Assembly: GCA_945860745.1 (NCBI GenBank)
Contig: CAMASH010000023.1
Coordinates: 1-46,429 of the forward strand
Length of the DNA: 46,429 nt
DNA from: Chthoniobacter flavus
GTDB taxonomy: Bacteria; Verrucomicrobiota; Verrucomicrobiia; Chthoniobacterales; Terrimicrobiaceae
Direction: 5' to 3'
The position numbers and the translations under genes were made by a program. The notes beneath the pieces were generated by a model. The model saw only the letters and a list, made by a program, of their open reading frames with translations. It ran no database searches and was not told where the DNA came from. Below, piece after piece: positions 1-9,600 of the stretch. Every line of letters starts with the position of its first letter. Position 1 is the first letter of the stretch.

Positions 1-1107
1 GCTCAATGACCGGCTGGTCACGGCGGCGCAGGAATCACGTATCGCCAACGCGGTTGGCATAGAAACTACCGGCTCCATCTTTTGCCCAGATCCAGCGGCC
101 AGCATGAGCACAACCGCCTTACGAGCCATGGCCTCCACAGACCATTCCACTGTTGTAAGCGGCACTGCGCCGATAGGGACATCGCTTATACCGAAACAGC
201 TCACGGAAAGATCCTCGGGACAGCGTAATCCGCGTTGCCGCATGGCCGCGAGCAGTTTCAAGGCAAGCATCGTATCCGAAACTACCACAGCGGTCGCATT
301 CGTACCACTTTCGAGGTAATTCTCTATCACGCGGTACCCGATGTCCGCCGAAGACTTCGCGGAAAACCCGTGCGTTTCGATATCATCCCGTGAGAGCAAT
401 AGTTCTGGCGGAGTCTGGAAAAATTCCACCTTTGCTTTTCTATCAACTCGTTGCATACCCTCCAGCAATGCATCCATACAAGAGGTGATGTTCAACGGAA
501 CATTCTTGGAACCCTCTAGGTTCAACACTGGTTCAAAATAATCCACGGCAACATGCCCTAAACCACTCAGATAAGCACCCAATTCTAAGGCACCTCGACG
601 CCGATCGATTGTCAGATATGAGGCGAAAACCTTTTCCACCCTCGGGCCAATTCCCACAATAGGAATACCCTGTTTTTTCAGCAGTTCAATGATGGGTATG
701 TTTTCGTAGCTGAGTCGCGAACCGCAAAGCATGATGCCCTCCACTCGAGACTCCGCGAGGAATCCCAGTACGCGGTCCTCCTCCCCCGTGGACCAACGAT
801 GGAAATGGATCTTCAGTTGATAACCGTGTTCCGCCGCCTCGACGCTCACTGCATCTAGAAATGCAGACACATAGCCTTCCGCGCAATAGGGCATCACTAC
901 TCCCATGGTGAATGTACGCCCTCGCTTTAAGGATTGCGCCATTCGGTTCGGGACGTAACCCAATTGGGCCGCTGCCAACTTCACCCGCTGCCGCATTTTC
1001 GCAGAAGGCAACGGACTGTCGTTCAAAACCAAAGAAACTGAAGCGGGCGTACACCCCACCTTCTTCGCAATGTCCACAATACCGATCTTTATTTTGGGGA
1101 ACTTCAT
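1..1107 (-). CDS. LacI-family transcriptional regulator (C-terminus cut by window edge)
   Basis: The frame from the ATG at 1107 stays open to base 1 and gives 369 residues with no stop. Residues 10-29 form a LacI-type helix-turn-helix (IVDIAKKVGCTPASVSLVLN), followed by a hinge segment (PNRMAQSLKRGRT, about 56-68) and a periplasmic-binding-protein-like sensor domain. The visible end matches the usual family C-terminus, so probably only a few residues are missing. By family knowledge it binds an inverted-repeat operator and responds to a small sugar. It is transcribed divergently from the amidotransferase-like gene at 1395 and lies beyond the end of the exported glycan-enzyme operon (12050-2232), so it is the likely local regulator; that link is inference. 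Base composition is AT-richer than the window beyond 12.3 kb, like the rest of this locus. Confidence 0.93.
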   Translation of the reverse strand, partial: MKFPKIKIGIVDIAKKVGCTPASVSLVLNDSPLPSAKMRQRVKLAAAQLGYVPNRMAQSLKRGRTFTMGVVMPYCAEGYVSAFLDAVSVEAAEHGYQLKIHFHRWSTGEEDRVLGFLAESRVEGIMLCGSRLSYENIPIIELLKKQGIPIVGIGPRVEKVFASYLTIDRRRGALELGAYLSGLGHVAVDYFEPVLNLEGSKNVPLNITSCMDALLEGMQRVDRKAKVEFFQTPPELLLSRDDIETHGFSAKSSADIGYRVIENYLESGTNATAVVVSDTMLALKLLAAMRQRGLRCPEDLSVSCFGISDVPIGAVPLTTVEWSVEAMARKAVVLMLAAGSGQKMEPVVSMPTALAIRDSCAAVTSRSLS

Positions 1108-1285
1108 TTTTAATCATTTAAATTGCGAATCTTGCCTGCGTCCAGAGAAAAGCATGCAACTCATCCCCTCCTCTCGATTAAAAAACGGCCTGACTGGCCG
1201 GCGGCGAAGAGAACGGTGACAAAGATAGTTTTCTCTCGCGCATTACCGCCCGATCGATTCGGGCAGTGAATCGACCCATCGAAGG

Positions 1286-1300
1286 AAGCTTTTAAAGCTT
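1286..1300. promoter_or_regulatory. 15-bp palindrome, candidate operator between lacI and the amidotransferase-like gene
   Basis: AAGCTTT-T-AAAGCTT is a perfect inverted repeat with 7-bp arms and a 1-bp centre. It lies in the divergent intergenic region, directly upstream of a TTGACA at 1312-1317. A second palindrome of the same 7-1-7 form with the same TTT-N-AAA core lies upstream of the oxidoreductase gene at 12056. The operator role is inferred; classical LacI-family operators usually have a central CG, which is absent here. Confidence 0.35.
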
Positions 1301-1311
1301 TCATATGAGTA

Positions 1312-1340
1312 TTGACAAAATATTCCTCGCTTCGCTAACA
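1312..1340 (+). promoter_or_regulatory. Weak candidate promoter for the amidotransferase-like gene
   Basis: A perfect -35 hexamer TTGACA (1312-1317) is followed after 17 bases by a poor -10 (CTAACA, 1335-1340). The palindrome at 1286-1300 sits just upstream. No other recognisable feature was seen in the 1108-1394 intergenic region apart from the start contexts of the two genes. Confidence 0.25.
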
Positions 1341-1394
1341 ACAATTCAAGTGCGTCATGTCGAATTTTGAATTCCCTCTCTCTTCGTTGGCCCG

Positions 1395-2099
1395 GTGAAA
1401 GGCTCTGTCGCTCTCGCCACCATCGATGTCAACCCTGATCGCTTGGGGATGGCACGCTTCATCTTCGACCATTGCGGTGTCAAGACGGTTCCCCTCAACA
1501 CTCGAGAACTGCATACGGAGTTAAACTCAGACAGCTTTTCGGCTGTCATCTTCCCTGGAGGGGATCCAGGACTTTATCGCGAGGAATTGGGCGCCACAGG
1601 CATTGCCGCTTTAAAGGAATTCATATTCGCAGGGGGTGGCTGCATTACGATTTGTGCGGGCACTACCTTCGCGGTGGAAATAGGCTTGCTTGAAGCGAGG
1701 ATTGTTTCCGTGCCCGGCTGTGGCGTCTATCGGTTGCAAAATCGTCGTGATCACGCAATCTTTCGGGATTACTCCGAGAACGAGGGGATCGCCACTCTAA
1801 GAATTAATGGCCCGTATCTCCAAGTCTTTGGCGACACACAATCCCTCGCGGACTACGATCCCGCAGGACAGTTCGCCGCAATTATTTCCCGAACATATGA
1901 ACGTGGCCGAGTGATCGGCTTTAGCATACATCCAGAAGGAGGACTCGCCTGGGGTGGAGGAAACTACAACCCGTACTTCTATTTCGACGGACGCGTGAAT
2001 CGGACCCATCACATGCTTCAAAATGCCATCAGTTGGGTGCAACGGGCCGACAGTGGGAAAAGCCCCATGATTTTACCCGAATGTCCCATGATGAAGTAG
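1395..2099 (+). CDS. Class-I glutamine amidotransferase-like (BPL_N-type) protein
   Basis: This 234-residue protein has the DJ-1/class-I amidotransferase fold signature seen in the N-terminal domain of yeast-type biotin-protein ligases. There is an FPGGDPG loop (53-59), a nucleophile elbow with Cys87 (CITICAGTTFA) and a His179-x-Glu181 pair (SIHPEGG) that completes a plausible Cys-His-Glu triad. No signal peptide is visible, so it should be cytoplasmic. The substrate is unknown; related stand-alone proteins occur in carbohydrate loci. The start is GTG at 1395 because a TGA at 1368 closes the frame upstream, and no strong ribosome-binding site is visible. A 13-codon frame starting with ATG at 1357 ends in a TGA (1396-1398) that overlaps this GTG, so coupled initiation is possible. 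It faces the exported-enzyme operon tail to tail. Confidence 0.75.
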   Translation: MKGSVALATIDVNPDRLGMARFIFDHCGVKTVPLNTRELHTELNSDSFSAVIFPGGDPGLYREELGATGIAALKEFIFAGGGCITICAGTTFAVEIGLLEARIVSVPGCGVYRLQNRRDHAIFRDYSENEGIATLRINGPYLQVFGDTQSLADYDPAGQFAAIISRTYERGRVIGFSIHPEGGLAWGGGNYNPYFYFDGRVNRTHHMLQNAISWVQRADSGKSPMILPECPMMK

Positions 2100-2207
2100 A
2101 AATTTGCAACCAGCCTAAAATATTGCCAAAAAGTTAGCCGCCTCTGGAACACCTGACTGCACCTCTTAAGCAGATCATCCGTTTTTTTCAACCGACTCGT
2201 AATCTGA

Positions 2208-2224
2208 TCCATGCAAAACATGGA
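2208..2224. other. Small hairpin downstream of the operon
   Basis: TCCATG-CAAAA-CATGGA is a perfect 6-bp stem with a 5-base loop in the 2100-2231 gap between two convergent genes. No T-run follows directly on either strand, so it is a poor intrinsic terminator. Nothing else was seen in the gap. Confidence 0.25.
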
Positions 2225-2231
2225 AAGATCT

Positions 2232-5200
2232 TCAGTCCGAAGAAATTTCCTCGGGGATGATTTCTTTGCCGCGTTCGGGGATTTTCCCCTCCTGAACCAG
2301 CTTCCGGGCCGCTTCCACGGCGGAACCCGCATAAACCATCCGCCGTATACCAGCGAGGACCGCCTGGGTCGAGCCTTCGATCCCCCAGCGCAGCGGATCC
2401 CTCCGCACCAACCCGTTGCCAAAAAGTTGGGTCTCACTGTTTTGAAAATCCCGCAGGGCGGCTTCCGCGTAATTGGGATCGCCGGATTTTTTGTAAAGGG
2501 CAGCCATGGCATCCATACCGACAAAACGAGCAGGCCGTTGTCGTAAAGCCCATGCTCGCCACAGCGTCTCACATTCGGGATTGATCTGCGCGTAGTACAT
2601 CGCGGCCCTACTCCCATGATCCATAATCCACCAATTGTTTCGCTCGGGATAACAGAGATCCCGCCACAAGCGATCCGCATGGGCACGGTAGTTTGGATCC
2701 TGGGTTTCCAAGGCCATGCGAGCCAATCCGGCTACGGGATTTGATAAATAACGCCAAGTTCCCATTTGTTGCCGGGTCATCGCATCTGCCATGGCCTGGG
2801 TTGCATCCCATGCCGGGCGGTAACCGGTCATTCGGTACATGTCGAGGAAGGGATCGAGCATGGAATGTCCGTAGTCTCCGGAACTCAGCCACGGACATTC
2901 GTGATGCCGACGGCTGAGCCCGACTTCCTCGGGCCAGACGTCATTCCAATTGATCGTGCTTACCTCCATAAGTTGGCGGGTATTGGCCTCGGCAAACTTG
3001 AAATATTTGCGGTCACCGGAACGCATGTAGGCCAGCCAGGCAGTCTGAACGATGTCCTGTTCGTTGAGGATATGAGCGTAACGGCCAAAATCCGCCCAAC
3101 GATACTCGTGATCGAGAAACAGATTCGGTAGCGTACCATACGTCCATTGGCCGTACCAACCCCACAGTTCCTGATTGAGCAAGTAAGTGTCGAAGACCCG
3201 GGAGATGGCCGTTTCGATTTCCGGCCAACGATCAGGATCGTAAGGCTGCAGATGCATCATGGCATCCGTTTTTGTGAGGTATTTTGGAGGCACAATCGCG
3301 AGAACCGGTTCATCAAATGCCCGGACCAACGTCTTCAGATCCGAGGCGGCACTGTCCAACACGATCAACTCCTGGGTGCGGCCCATCCCCGTGGCCAGAG
3401 CCTCAGCCGATGAACTGGAAGGCAGCCAGCCGTCCTCTCGCGGCAGAAAGCTCATGCCACCCCCCTCTTCGGGCCAATAGTCGAACACGACCTCCGAAGC
3501 CTCACTCGACTTCAATCGCACCACTTTCGGTGCCATTTTCCAAAAGTTTCGGAAAATCACAATACGGTTTCCCGAGTGAAGTGGAAACGACAAGCCGCCG
3601 TCCGCTCGCCGTGCTTTGATGATGCGGTCCCCGGCAATGAAACGGCACGTATCTTCGTTAATCTGATCGAGTGTAAACCCGCCGATCACGTCCAGAGATT
3701 TACCATCCAGCGCAACTTCCACTGGTCCGGACCGGAGGCCCGGCAGCGGTAGTTTCAGACCAAAGGATCCCAGCTTCTCCCGCCACGGATTTCCCGCAAA
3801 GACGACGTTGTGAAAAATTCGCAATTGCGGTTGGTCCCGGTATCCCTCGAAACGCAGAATGCCACGGGCCACCGGCTTCGTCACTCCTTCGGCGTAATAC
3901 CATCCCGTTGCGCGAACCACTGCCCGGAAGCGTCCGTTTTGCTCGATCTCCAGCCCTGCCCCTTCGCCGCGAAGTTCGAATCGGTAAGTGCGTCCGCTAC
4001 CATCCGTCCACCACAACCCCGAGCTCGTCAGGGGGCCGAGCTGAGAGCTCCCGGACCAATTCCAGTGTTGTCGATCATTGTCGAAACGAATACCTGCTTG
4101 GTCTTGTGCTAGGAGTAAAGGCGGCGGCTCGTGTGAAGTTTGGCCGGATTCGAGATAATAGAAAGCAAATCCATTCGCTGGCACGTCGGCCGCAAAATTG
4201 AGCAACAGCCACCGTACGCTGCCATCCTCCCAAGTACCACTGACAGTGCTGTCAAACCCGACTTCCTTGCCCTTTGGATCACGCAAGACAAGCGAGGAAT
4301 CTGGAAAAACCATCCCCTTCGCAAAGGGCATACCGGCCATGACCGGCCAGTTTTTTCGTGGTATTCCCGCAGCTTCCTCCACACCGATTGGAACATTGAG
4401 TTTCTTTAGGGAGCCAGCCTCAAAAGAAACTTCTCCCAACGCTTTTACAAACGCGCGTCCGAATGCTTGCGGAGGGGTTTTTTCGATCTCCGCCCGTCGT
4501 CGACCAATCAGTTTGCGCGATTCCGTCACGCGATGAATCGGCTGATCATTTCCCTTTTCATAAACTTCCACTCCCACATCGTATCGCCCGTCGTCCAATT
4601 CACTCAGATCGAACTCCCGACGGAGATCCACTTCGGCGGAAGCAGCATCATCGAGCGAGATATTTTCCGTCTGTTCGATCACGCGTTTTCCCTGCCCATC
4701 CCGGACAAAGAAAACATATATCAGTTCCACTGGTTGCCGGTTTTCGGGAAACCGTTTCGCAAAATAACGTGCACGTGCCTTCAAACTTTGGATGCCCGGC
4801 ATGGCAAATAGTGCATCAGCTATGCCCCATTCCTTCAGAGCCATCCGGTCCCGACGACGGTGGGAAAAAAAGAAACGGTTCTCCTCAATGGCGGCCTCCG
4901 CCGTGTTGCGAGGCGAAACCATGCTGTGGTTGCTGATCAAGCCGGCATGAGGCCTCACCAACCGAAGAAACCTGCGAGCGGCATCCTGCTCTTCAGATTT
5001 CTCGAGTAGGTCGAGTGGAAAGTTTGCTAGTGGGGTGTCCCCGCAAAAAGGAAAATAGACATAGGTGACTTCTATGGACTCGCCCGGACCTTTCAGCTCC
5101 GGAAGCACCCAGGGCTCTACGGTGAAGGCACCTCGCAAGGGATGACGCACACCATGTTTATAATCCGTCCAAGTCGTCAGCAACGGTATTTTTTGCGACT

Positions 5201-5912
5201 CATACGTCATCCAAAGGCCTTCACCGGTTTTCCAATTTGCCGCTAGAACAAATCCCCCCGGATTCAAAAAAGAGTTATCCCACCCGCCACCGACCTTGAT
5301 TTGCCGAAGATTACCGTTCACGTCTGGAAGAAATATTCCGGAGGACTCGGCGAAAGGATCACCAATCATCATATAGGGATGCCATCGGAGAAAAATACGA
5401 CGCGGCTTCGTACCCTTGTTGGTTTCTCGGCAGGTAACCGTGAGCTTGCTACTATTAGGATCAAGAACTATGACCCGACGCGATTCCAAATCTCCAAGAC
5501 AGCACCCTACTTCGATCCCCGGTCCCATCGGGGTTTTTACCCGGCGGGCTTGATGCGGGCGACTTCCCACCCACTCGTCCGGAGGATCCTGAGTCTTCAA
5601 GCGGCTAATAGTTTTCCATCCGAATCCGCATTTTCCCGGTTCGACGGAACCGGCAACCAAGTTTGTACCCGTTACTTTGTGAAGATATTCGGTGATCGCA
5701 CCACCCGCGTTAGGCCACACCACAACACGGGCGTATTGATTTTCCAGCACTATCCGATCATCCAGACCTGGCAAGGACCATTCCGGCCTTTCCGCATCGC
5801 GAAGGCGTGCGTTGTCATAGTCCATATCGGCATCACAAGGCGCCGCAGACTCGTGACCTTCAATACTTGCTAGAGATACTAGGACACTAAGAATACCGGC
5901 TAGTAATTTCAT
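2232..5912 (-). CDS. Exported multidomain PL26/YetA-like protein (exo-rhamnogalacturonan-lyase-like) with N-terminal mutarotase-like domain
   Basis: This 1226-residue protein begins with a signal peptide (MKLLAGILSVLVSLASIEG). Residues about 45-320 look like a galactose-mutarotase-type beta-sandwich (RIVLENQYARVVVWPNAGG; later RWHPYMMIGDP). An Ig-like stretch follows (about 360-465), then the RIFT-barrel N-domain of the PcRGLX/YetA family (VMAGMPFAKGMVFPDSSLVL; later WEDGSVRWLLLNF), a central beta-domain and an alpha/alpha-toroid C-terminal region with many Trp, Tyr and His residues (GWYGQWTYG; RRHHECPWLSSGDYGHS). Family knowledge points to exo-lyase or related action on acidic or rhamnose-containing polysaccharide; the actual substrate cannot be read. 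It is the last gene of a minus-strand operon, 33 bases after its upstream neighbour. The mutarotase-like N-domain is absent from the sister protein at 6683-10183. Confidence 0.82.
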   Translation of the reverse strand: MKLLAGILSVLVSLASIEGHESAAPCDADMDYDNARLRDAERPEWSLPGLDDRIVLENQYARVVVWPNAGGAITEYLHKVTGTNLVAGSVEPGKCGFGWKTISRLKTQDPPDEWVGSRPHQARRVKTPMGPGIEVGCCLGDLESRRVIVLDPNSSKLTVTCRETNKGTKPRRIFLRWHPYMMIGDPFAESSGIFLPDVNGNLRQIKVGGGWDNSFLNPGGFVLAANWKTGEGLWMTYESQKIPLLTTWTDYKHGVRHPLRGAFTVEPWVLPELKGPGESIEVTYVYFPFCGDTPLANFPLDLLEKSEEQDAARRFLRLVRPHAGLISNHSMVSPRNTAEAAIEENRFFFSHRRRDRMALKEWGIADALFAMPGIQSLKARARYFAKRFPENRQPVELIYVFFVRDGQGKRVIEQTENISLDDAASAEVDLRREFDLSELDDGRYDVGVEVYEKGNDQPIHRVTESRKLIGRRRAEIEKTPPQAFGRAFVKALGEVSFEAGSLKKLNVPIGVEEAAGIPRKNWPVMAGMPFAKGMVFPDSSLVLRDPKGKEVGFDSTVSGTWEDGSVRWLLLNFAADVPANGFAFYYLESGQTSHEPPPLLLAQDQAGIRFDNDRQHWNWSGSSQLGPLTSSGLWWTDGSGRTYRFELRGEGAGLEIEQNGRFRAVVRATGWYYAEGVTKPVARGILRFEGYRDQPQLRIFHNVVFAGNPWREKLGSFGLKLPLPGLRSGPVEVALDGKSLDVIGGFTLDQINEDTCRFIAGDRIIKARRADGGLSFPLHSGNRIVIFRNFWKMAPKVVRLKSSEASEVVFDYWPEEGGGMSFLPREDGWLPSSSSAEALATGMGRTQELIVLDSAASDLKTLVRAFDEPVLAIVPPKYLTKTDAMMHLQPYDPDRWPEIETAISRVFDTYLLNQELWGWYGQWTYGTLPNLFLDHEYRWADFGRYAHILNEQDIVQTAWLAYMRSGDRKYFKFAEANTRQLMEVSTINWNDVWPEEVGLSRRHHECPWLSSGDYGHSMLDPFLDMYRMTGYRPAWDATQAMADAMTRQQMGTWRYLSNPVAGLARMALETQDPNYRAHADRLWRDLCYPERNNWWIMDHGSRAAMYYAQINPECETLWRAWALRQRPARFVGMDAMAALYKKSGDPNYAEAALRDFQNSETQLFGNGLVRRDPLRWGIEGSTQAVLAGIRRMVYAGSAVEAARKLVQEGKIPERGKEIIPEEISSD

Positions 5913-5945
5913 GCAGGTTTCTTTAAAATCGAACCCCGCTAGGTC

Positions 5946-6674
5946 CTACTCCAAACGCAGGACATCTTCCGACGGTTCGAACCAGCGTTCCTGAGACTCG
6001 GAGAGAAACAGGAGATGAGGGTCGTTTTCAAAATTGAAATACATTCCTTCGAGGCGCAACCAAACTCCCTCCTCGGGAAAGGGGAATTCCACAAGTTCTT
6101 CCGAAATATCTCCCAGTCCGCGTTCGCCTAGAACCTTCCCTTGGAGCGACTCAACGGAAAAGAAAGCTTTCCCTGGCACTAGGCGAAACACCCCTTCCGA
6201 ATGGGCCGTGGGCTTGACAAAATAGGTTGCGATCTTCTGCTCGGGTTTGTGTGGCAATATCCAAGATTTCACTGGGTAAACCTCCCCAGGCAATTCAGTC
6301 AAAGGTGTGAAGATCTCATCCGCTTTCCGAATTTTGAGTATCAACGCATACTGACCGACCACACCATCTTTAGAAATGGTGACCGAGTAGCTTTCCCCTT
6401 GAGGTATGGCAGCATCGTGCACTACGGCCCCGTCAGCACTTAGCACTGTCATCCAGGCGTTCTCGGAACGAATGATACCGCGGAGTGTGATCGTAAATTC
6501 CCGATCCGTATCTTCCTTTACTATGACTCGGGTGGGTTTTGTGATTTCTAAGTCGGACGCCAATGGAAGCGGCGGGGGATCTCCGGGATTTTGGGCATGT
6601 CCGCACAACGTACCAAGAGCAACGGCGCAGAGCATTTGTTTATTCAGAACGAATGGGGCTTTTATAATTTGCAT
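5946..6674 (-). CDS. Exported protein made of one copy of the locus-specific VxxED domain
   Basis: This 242-residue protein has a hydrophobic N-terminus that reads as a signal peptide; Met14 (MLCAVALGTLCGHAQ) is an alternative start. The mature part aligns by eye along its whole length with the C-terminal ~200 residues of the 1166-residue protein just upstream. Shared elements are TRVIVKEDTDREFTI, LRGIIRS, a KDG-x-x-G-Y strand, LTELPGEVYP and a closing WFEP. I do not recognise this domain as a named family. It looks all-beta. It lies 9 bases after the stop of the fused version, inside the operon, so its job probably involves the same glycan or the same enzyme complex. No catalytic motif is visible; a binding or accessory module is the best guess. 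Confidence 0.75.
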   Translation of the reverse strand: MQIIKAPFVLNKQMLCAVALGTLCGHAQNPGDPPPLPLASDLEITKPTRVIVKEDTDREFTITLRGIIRSENAWMTVLSADGAVVHDAAIPQGESYSVTISKDGVVGQYALILKIRKADEIFTPLTELPGEVYPVKSWILPHKPEQKIATYFVKPTAHSEGVFRLVPGKAFFSVESLQGKVLGERGLGDISEELVEFPFPEEGVWLRLEGMYFNFENDPHLLFLSESQERWFEPSEDVLRLE

Positions 6675-6682
6675 AACATTAT

Positions 6683-9600
6683 TTAAGGGTGATTAGAGAT
6701 TGGGACGGCAGAGGTGGGCTCGAACCAATACTCAGGCGACACGGCCATAATCAACGGCTCGTTTATTAAGGTGCTGAAATATTTTCCGTTGCGAATGCGA
6801 AGCCAGGCACCACCCGAAGGAAACTCGCAAACCAAAGGATTTTCAAACGAATCCGCTTTGCGTTCCATTAGGATGGAGTTACCAGTATTCGATTCAATTG
6901 CGTACGTGTTTTTTCCAGGTTCCAGTTTAATTTGCCCGTTTGTGGAATTGGGAGCCCCGACAAAAAAGCGCGTTGGCGTTGGAGAAATCCAATATGAACT
7001 GGGATATACCTCTTTCGGCAGGTTGGTTAGCGGCGTTAGGATCTTATCCTCATTAGCCTGTAAATAAAGCAGCAGCAAATATTCTCCAGTTCTACCATCT
7101 TTTGGAACTGTGACGGAATGCTCCTTCCCTGAAGGGATAACCGTCTCGCACACCACACCGCCACTCTCATCCAATACAGTCAAGCGCGCATCTCCCGATC
7201 TAATGGTTCCGCGAAGTCGGATCGTGAACTCAGTGTCCGCATCTTCCCGCACGACCACTCGCGTTGGGTGTTTGCCGCCCAATTCGGACGCCATAGGCAA
7301 CTCTTGCGACGGACCAAGAAGTCCCTCCGCATCCACAAGCTTCCGCGTTGAATGGAGCAGCCGGGGTTGGTAAAGAAACCGATCGGCAATTTCGTAGGGC
7401 ATCTGGGTCGGGCTGGCCTCTTGCAGGAAACTTTCCGAGAATTGCACCGTAGCCGGAATGTCCGCCTCCCAAAGGGCTTCTCTCTCGAATCCTTTTTCTG
7501 GCTCAAGCCATGCTGCCAATGCCCACCGCCCGGGCCCCATCGCAGATCTGGGTATTGCTTTGTATTTGTCGCTCATGGGGTCCGCCCGCCGCGTCTCAGC
7601 AGCCTCGATTAGTTGCGTCCTGAGCTGTGGCGTCCGCCGGAAGATCAGCGCATTTTCCAATCCCATACCCCATTCATACATATTCTGCTTCATGCCTTCG
7701 ACACAGGGTTGAATGAGAGCTAGTAGCCGGGGATCGTAGGTTAATTGATAAAGATCAAGAAGTTCACCCACTGCATTATTATTGTCTCTATTGATCTCCC
7801 TCACGTTTTCTCCCCAATTCATGGTAGCGGTAGCCTTGGCCCATTGAGGATTCGCACGATCGTCCAACAGTGTCTTCTGCCACTCCTCAGTCAGCACTTG
7901 AAGATAGCGAAGATCCCCGGTCAAATAGTAAGCGAGAATAACTCCCCCATAGCTGGTTGGGTGACCTAAAATGGCATGATCTCCACCCCAGAAGACGAAC
8001 CCGTTGGTGTGGCGAGTCGAGCCGACGAGACGTTTTTGCCGGGTTTCAAACTCCTCATGTTCATACCGTGGATTGTCATAGTGAATCATTCCAAGATCTG
8101 TTAAGTGCCGCATCGTGGCCATCCCGATTTCCGCATGACGGGGATCGCCGCTTCTCGCAAAATAGAGCCACGGCATGTAGGATTCGTAATGATGGCCTGC
8201 GCTGTAAAGGCGGTAGGGATTCCAGAATCCCCTGCCCTCATGCGGGTTGTGGTGCCATCCGCGGTAGAGAAACATCCCATATTCGCCAGTAATATCCTGC
8301 AGTTTCCAAATCCCAAATATCGCATCTTCGGCCGCTTTTTCCAATTCGGGAAAGCGCTTGGGATCGTAGGGATGAATCGGGCCGAGCGCCATGGAGGAGG
8401 CCACCCAATCCGGGTGCGCATTTGCTACAGGGCGAGCTTGGAACGCCGCAGCGTCCATCTGGGCTTCGGAAACCTCCCCGGCCTCTCCGAACCGGATCTG
8501 GAAATCACTGGTTATGGCAATCCCCATGGCGCTCGATTGAACTCCGCCCATGGCTGTGCCAGCCGGTTTATAGATGCTAGTGGAGGGATTGTCGGTGAAA
8601 CGCATTACCGCAAACAGAGTCTGCCAGGGAAATTTCAAATCGAGCAGCTTCCCTTGATGGGCAAACCATAATTGATGATAACGGTCTCGGGCATAAGGAT
8701 CGATCTCCGGATGATCCCGCCCGTGTGCCGGCCAGACGTGAAAGCGCAATTCATCCGGTAATACCTCCATTTCCTTCGGAAACCGCTGCCAAGTTTCGCG
8801 ATGCCCAACCGTAAGCAATGCCCCGGCAGCGTCTGTGACGGTTAAAACTCCATCGCTGCGCTTGCCCGAGGCAATTTCCTGACCGTCTTCGCGGCAGACT
8901 GCAAAGCGATCAGGAAGATGTTGGATCAAGTACACGCCATCCGGCTTCACCGGAACTTTAATCGGCGCCTCGCCAAGCACCCCGAACTCTACTTCCCTAT
9001 TTTCAGGACGAAGAAGAGAAAAACCGAGATCCCGAAAGGCCACATGATAGCTGTCGCTTGTATTGATCCAAGTATGCAGCACACGCACCCATGGTAGACC
9101 AGCATAGGCCTCGACCCGCGTGACAAAACGGCACAGTCGGTCGGTTGGCAGGCGATAGTGTGTCCTATTGCCGCTGGTTCCCTCCTTCACGAACCATCCC
9201 TCCACGCGAATGACCGCGCGAAGCGGCCCAGATTCCTCGATCATCACCTGCGGTCGGGCATCATTAGCCGCCCGGTAGATTGCTCCCTCCTGATCGATCA
9301 GATAAGGCCCGCCCTTTCCCGCTTGGTTTAGTACCTTTTTTTTCCGCAAGGTTACGTCGTCGATCAGATTGAATCCATCGGAACGAATCAGGAACTGTAA
9401 GGGTCCCGTATCAACACGCACACCGTCATTCGACTGAATTACATTCAATGTGGAAGTCGATGCCCGGGGCCCAATCTCTAGGCCATATTCAAGAAAATAG
9501 GGCGTTGTCTTTCTTTCGGGCCACCAAGCCGAAACCGCTGAGGACTGAATATCTACGCCCAACCATCGAATCCCCGCTTGGGAAGCATAACCCCAACCTC

